This document shows positions 60,945 to 64,000 of a stretch of 64,000 nucleotides of DNA, in pieces. The notes under the pieces were generated by a model that did no database searches, was not told the origin of the DNA, and worked only from the letters and a program-made list of their open reading frames with translations. Source of the DNA: an uncultured Collinsella sp. (GTDB taxonomy: Bacteria; Actinomycetota; Coriobacteriia; Coriobacteriales; Coriobacteriaceae); the NCBI GenBank assembly GCA_902496335.1, contig CABVAO010000002.1:1-64000 (forward strand), in the 5' to 3' direction. A program made the position numbers and the translations under genes. The first letter of the stretch is position 1; each line of letters starts with the position of its first letter.

Positions 60945-62930
60945 ATGAAGCTCGCGCTTGCACAGATCGATATGCGCCTGGGTGATATTGAGGGCATTTG
61001 CGGCCGCATTGAGGACCAGGCTCGTCTGGCCCACGAGCGCGGGGCGCGCGTGCTGTGCGTTCCGGCTCCGCTCTTTATGGGCGCCATGCCCGGTGGCCTG
61101 GTGGGCGCTGCCGACTTTGAGCACGACATGCTTGCCGGCTTGACTGGTGTCGCCGAGCGTATCCAGGAGCTTGACATGATCTGCATCGTGCCCGCGGCGG
61201 TTTCGTTTGAGGGCCAACCGCTGCTCGACTACATGATGCTCAAGGACGGTCATGTGGTGCCGGCGCGTTCGAGCATTGCCTTGCAGCGTGGCGAGAACAA
61301 CGACACGCGTTGGGCGCCGCCAGTGTTCGACGTGGACGGCGTGCGCATCGCCGTAATTTTTGACTTGGACCGCGAACTCGAGATGTTGCCGACCGGTGTT
61401 GACCTCATTGCGTATTTCCAATTCAACGCGTTTGACATGACCGACCGCGAGACTGTTGCCATTGCCGCCGTTCGCAGCGGCGCCTACCGCAAGGTCGCCT
61501 CCAAGCGCAGCGTGTGGTTTGCCTGCATGGCGCCGGTCGGTGCCTATGACGAGTCGGTGTATACCGGCGGTTCGTTTGTGCTCGACGACTGCGGTCGCGT
61601 GGTGGCCCAGGCGCCGTGCTTTGAGGAGAGCCTGCTGGTTCAGGAGATTCAGCGCGGCGTGATGCTCGATGCCCTGGAGGATCACGAACTGCCCGAGTTC
61701 CGTTCCGAGGAGTGGCTGTGGCAGGCGCTGGTGCTCGCCGTGCGCGACAACGCCCGAGCCCACGGTGCGTCGCGTGCTGTGGTGGCACTCGAGGGTGACT
61801 TGCCGTCGTCCCTGCTGGCGGCGCTGGCCGTCGACGCTCTGGGCCCGCGCAATGTGATTGGCCTGGTGCTGGGGCGCAACCGTATCTTTACGCCGGCGCA
61901 GGAAGAAGCCGAGGCTGCCCGCTGTGCCGCCGTCCGCGCCATCGCCGAGCGTCTGCACATTCGCACCGTCGAGCGCGATGCACCGGATGCGGCGCGCGTG
62001 CTCGATCGCGACGTGTCGGCGGGCGATGCCGAGCGCCTGCGCTCGCGCACGCTGGGCCTGATGCTGGAGGATACGGCGCTCGAGCTGGGTGCGATGGCGC
62101 TGAGCCCGCTGTCCAAAACCGAGTACGCGCTGGCGGCGCCGGCGCTTTGCGGCGGCTACCAGGGCGACTTTGCGCCCTTTGGCGATGTGTACCTGTCGAC
62201 GCTTGAGTTTGTGGCGCGTGTGCGCAACCGCACGTCTGCCGTGGTGCCCCAAGAGCTCGTGACGCTCAACGCAGTGGAAGATTGTATGGAGCGCGTGCTG
62301 GCGCAGGCGCTCTCGACGCTCGACGGTCCGGTCGATATGCTCGACCGTGCGGCACAGCTGCTCGGCGGGCTTGAGCCGGGTGAGGTCGATGGCGCGCTCG
62401 AGGCGCACGTGGACCGCAATCGATCTTTCGACGACATCCCGATGGCCGCTGGCAAGCCTGAGGCCTGCTCGCTGCTGCTGATGCTCGTTCGACAGGGTGA
62501 GGCTGCCCGCCGCATGTTGCCGATGGCGCCGATCGTCTCGGCCCGTTCGTTTGCCGAGCGTGCCTGGCCGTATATGCTCGCGTGGTCCGACCTGGGGCTT
62601 AACGGCAAGGAGCGTATGACGGTCGATTCGCTGGCGCGCGCCGAGGTGCGCCGTTTTGCTGACGAGGATACGAGCGAGCGCGTGCGAAACGAGATGATGG
62701 GCGTGCTGGGCGAGCTACTGGGTATTTCGCCCGAGCAAATGGAGGAGCTGCGCTCTGAGGACGGTCAGCGTCGTTTACACGAGGGAATGAAAAAGTTCGA
62801 GGGCGAGGTTCAGGACGCCATCGATAAGATGATGGGCGGCCAGGGTGGCCCGCAGGGTGGGCCCCAGGGTGGCCCGATGCCGCATCCGCCGGTTGATCCC
62901 CGACAATTTCCGTTCTTCTCTCAGAACTAG
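60945..62930 (+). CDS. NadE-like protein, probable pseudoenzyme, with C-terminal extension
   Basis: A 661-residue protein with the architecture of glutamine-dependent NAD+ synthetase: a nitrilase-fold domain (~1-255) and a PP-loop synthetase domain (~256-430), e.g. MKLALAQIDMRLGDIEG, VYTGGSFVLDDCGRV, AALAVDALGPRNVIGLVLG, FAPFGDVYLSTLEFVARVRN. Key residues are gone. The nitrilase Glu, Lys and Cys are Ala41, Ser (~109-110) and Phe139. The PP-loop SGGIDSS is EGDLPSS (283-289), and STGNKSE is SPLSKTE. An extra ~180-residue C-terminus is helical and ends in GGPQ repeats. Neither ammonia production nor NAD adenylate handling looks possible; a regulatory or scaffold role is likely. GGAAAGGG precedes ATG 60945. 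Confidence 0.85.
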   Translation: MKLALAQIDMRLGDIEGICGRIEDQARLAHERGARVLCVPAPLFMGAMPGGLVGAADFEHDMLAGLTGVAERIQELDMICIVPAAVSFEGQPLLDYMMLKDGHVVPARSSIALQRGENNDTRWAPPVFDVDGVRIAVIFDLDRELEMLPTGVDLIAYFQFNAFDMTDRETVAIAAVRSGAYRKVASKRSVWFACMAPVGAYDESVYTGGSFVLDDCGRVVAQAPCFEESLLVQEIQRGVMLDALEDHELPEFRSEEWLWQALVLAVRDNARAHGASRAVVALEGDLPSSLLAALAVDALGPRNVIGLVLGRNRIFTPAQEEAEAARCAAVRAIAERLHIRTVERDAPDAARVLDRDVSAGDAERLRSRTLGLMLEDTALELGAMALSPLSKTEYALAAPALCGGYQGDFAPFGDVYLSTLEFVARVRNRTSAVVPQELVTLNAVEDCMERVLAQALSTLDGPVDMLDRAAQLLGGLEPGEVDGALEAHVDRNRSFDDIPMAAGKPEACSLLLMLVRQGEAARRMLPMAPIVSARSFAERAWPYMLAWSDLGLNGKERMTVDSLARAEVRRFADEDTSERVRNEMMGVLGELLGISPEQMEELRSEDGQRRLHEGMKKFEGEVQDAIDKMMGGQGGPQGGPQGGPMPHPPVDPRQFPFFSQN

Positions 62931-62938
62931 GTCGCTGC

Positions 62939-63036
62939 GCGCCCGCCAGAGCGGCAATCTGCCTTTCAATCGTCGGACATGACCGCCAGGTCAATGCCCT
63001 CCTCTTTCAAGGCACCTTGCTCGCTCTGGCGGGCGC
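62939..63036. repeat. Long-range inverted repeat downstream of the NadE-like gene
   Basis: GCGCCCGCCAGAGCG (62939-62953) and its exact complement (63022-63036) enclose 68 nt. It could fold as a 3' UTR hairpin or be an unrelated repeat; there is no T-run. Confidence 0.6.
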
Positions 63037-63072
63037 TCGCTTGCGTATACTCAACCTACAATTCGATCTCGG

Positions 63073-63117
63073 CTGACTTATAGGGCTAGCGTTGTGTTAT
63101 TCTAGAACAGACGTTCG
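63073..63117 (+). promoter_or_regulatory. ruvC promoter with LexA-type SOS box
   Basis: AGAACAGACGTTCG (63104-63117) is the dyad GAAC-N4-GTTC of LexA boxes in Gram-positive bacteria and actinobacteria. It lies directly after TATTCT (63098-63103), a good -10, with a poor -35 CTGACT (63073-63078, spacer 19). LexA bound here would block transcription of ruvC-ruvA. Confidence 0.75.
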
Positions 63118-63172
63118 TGAATGATGCGCGGGGCCTTGTCTTGCGCTGTGCTTGTGGCGAGGGGAGGTCGGC

Positions 63173-63694
63173 TTGGTTATCTTGGGCATTGACCCCGGTT
63201 TGGCTCATACGGGTTGGGGGATTATCGAGGAGCGGCGTGGCGAGGTTCGCTGCCGTGCCTATGGCTGCATCGAGACCAGTGCCGGAAGTCCGCTCGCGGT
63301 GCGCCTGTCGCATATCGCCCATGACCTTAAGGATGTCGTTGAGCGTTATCGACCCGACACGGCTGCTGTCGAGAGCATCTACTTTGGCGCCAACGTTCGT
63401 TCGGCCATCCCCACGGCGCATGCCCGCGGTGCTGCACTCGTCGCACTTTCGGAATGCGCGCTCGAGATTGGCGAGTACACGCCCATGCAGATCAAACAGG
63501 CCGTGGTGGGCACTGGCGCCGCGGACAAGCGGCAGGTCGCCTACATGGTACGCACACTCACACAGCTCGATCACGACCCGCATCCCGACCATGCCGCCGA
63601 TGCCCTGGCCTGCGCCATCTGCCACGTAAACCTCAGCCGCACCCGCGCCCTCACCGGTGGCGAGTTCTATCAACAGAGAGGAACCGGATACTGA
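63173..63694 (+). CDS. ruvC: Crossover junction endodeoxyribonuclease RuvC
   Basis: The 173-residue Holliday-junction resolvase. The first catalytic Asp is in ILGIDPGLAHTGWG, the second acidic residue in VESIYFGAN, and the last pair in DHDPHPDHAADALACAICH. Length is typical. It starts with TTG at 63173, 5 nt after GGGGAGG. Its stop codon shares one base with the ruvA start. The SOS box at 63104 puts the operon under damage control. Confidence 0.96.
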   Translation: MVILGIDPGLAHTGWGIIEERRGEVRCRAYGCIETSAGSPLAVRLSHIAHDLKDVVERYRPDTAAVESIYFGANVRSAIPTAHARGAALVALSECALEIGEYTPMQIKQAVVGTGAADKRQVAYMVRTLTQLDHDPHPDHAADALACAICHVNLSRTRALTGGEFYQQRGTGY

Positions 63695-64000
63695 TGATTT
63701 CCCAGCTCCACGGAACGCTTGTCGAGGCCACGATGAGCTCTGCTGTCGTCGATGTGTCGGGCGTTGGCTTTGAGCTCGGCATCTCGGGCAGCACTGCGGC
63801 CACGTTGCCGACGCCCGGCGGCGAGGTCCGCCTCTACACGCGTATGCAGGTGCGCGAGGACGCCATGACACTTTTCGGTTTTTCCTCAAAGGATGAGCGC
63901 ACGATGTTCGACCGGCTCGTGTCCGTTTCGGGCGTTGGCCCGCGCCTGGCGCTCGCCGTGCTTTCCACCTATACCGTGGGGCAGCTGTATTCGCTGGTGA
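63694..64000 (+). CDS. ruvA: Holliday junction branch migration protein RuvA (N-terminal part)
   Basis: The first 102 residues of RuvA, cut by the window end. The OB-fold domain (MISQLHGTLVEATMSSAVV, VSGVGFELGIS, GGEVRLYTRMQVREDAMTLFGF) and the first helix-hairpin-helix (LVSVSGVGPRLALAVLS) that grips junction DNA are visible. It would act with RuvB, expected beyond the window. The start overlaps the ruvC stop by 1 nt; GAGAGGA is the ribosome site. Confidence 0.95.
   Translation, partial: MISQLHGTLVEATMSSAVVDVSGVGFELGISGSTAATLPTPGGEVRLYTRMQVREDAMTLFGFSSKDERTMFDRLVSVSGVGPRLALAVLSTYTVGQLYSLV

Overview
This 64 kb window is high-GC bacterial DNA. Its gene content and style point to a gut actinobacterium of the class Coriobacteriia, most likely Collinsella: anaerobic iron-sulfur metabolism ([FeFe] hydrogenase, superoxide reductase, rubredoxin, EFR1-type ferredoxin protein), AddAB instead of RecBCD, CsoR-type copper control, and Shine-Dalgarno-led genes with occasional GTG/TTG starts. 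The genus is my inference from remembered protein resemblance and was not tested.

Layout. 1-2.5 kb: end of a tRNA-Glu, a TPR protein, smpB, a flavin reductase and a rubredoxin. 2.6-10.4 kb: an Nramp metal transporter (minus strand) and the glutamate synthase operon gltBD. 10.8-14.5 kb: a hypothetical protein, an AbiEi/DUF559-type protein and an amidohydrolase. 14.6-18.4 kb (minus): a zinc-ribbon membrane protein and the copper cluster csoR-copZ-copA with a CsoR operator in the copA promoter. 18.8-22.0 kb (minus): a Ser/Thr kinase with a DUF6273 sensor-like end and an FHA protein. 22.6-26.2 kb: a DEAD-box RNA helicase and an EFR1-type flavodoxin/ferredoxin protein. 26.5-32.6 kb: a GltD-like flavoprotein, an [FeFe] hydrogenase, a Tat-type lipoprotein and a fused ABC permease-ATPase in one tight operon. 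32.8-38.4 kb: an orphan RelB-like antitoxin, CPBP protease, YgiQ radical SAM enzyme, YoaK-family membrane protein and Fe-dependent alcohol dehydrogenase. 39.0-43.1 kb: M42 peptidase, mnmA, cysK and its divergent Rrf2 regulator. 43.1-44.6 kb: an IS3-family (IS150-like) element. 44.7-60.8 kb: a four-TM protein, YerC, addB-addA, dnaE, a SWIM/SNF2 ATPase and superoxide reductase. 60.9-64 kb: a NadE-like probable pseudoenzyme, then ruvC and the start of ruvA behind a LexA-type SOS box.

The most unusual feature is the load of intergenic palindromes, in at least four families. (1) Ten full copies and one remnant of a ~63-bp hairpin with arms like TGTCTCGATCTGTAACA lie between 2.5 and 22.3 kb and bracket the AbiEi/DUF559 gene and the kinase/FHA pair. 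(2) Four hairpins have TTGCGGTGAAATA-type arms. (3) A heterogeneous GTCCC/GGGAC family includes a perfect 35-bp stem and a REPIN-like pair of nested palindromes. (4) Two ~308-bp elements conserve spacing and end motifs, show a compensatory change in a closing stem, and differ inside. The IS sits exactly in the loop of a 13-bp-stem hairpin, splitting what was probably the terminator of the Rrf2 gene. No REP-associated transposase is visible in the window.

Limits: all calls come from reading the sequence and translations. No database search, alignment or folding program was run.
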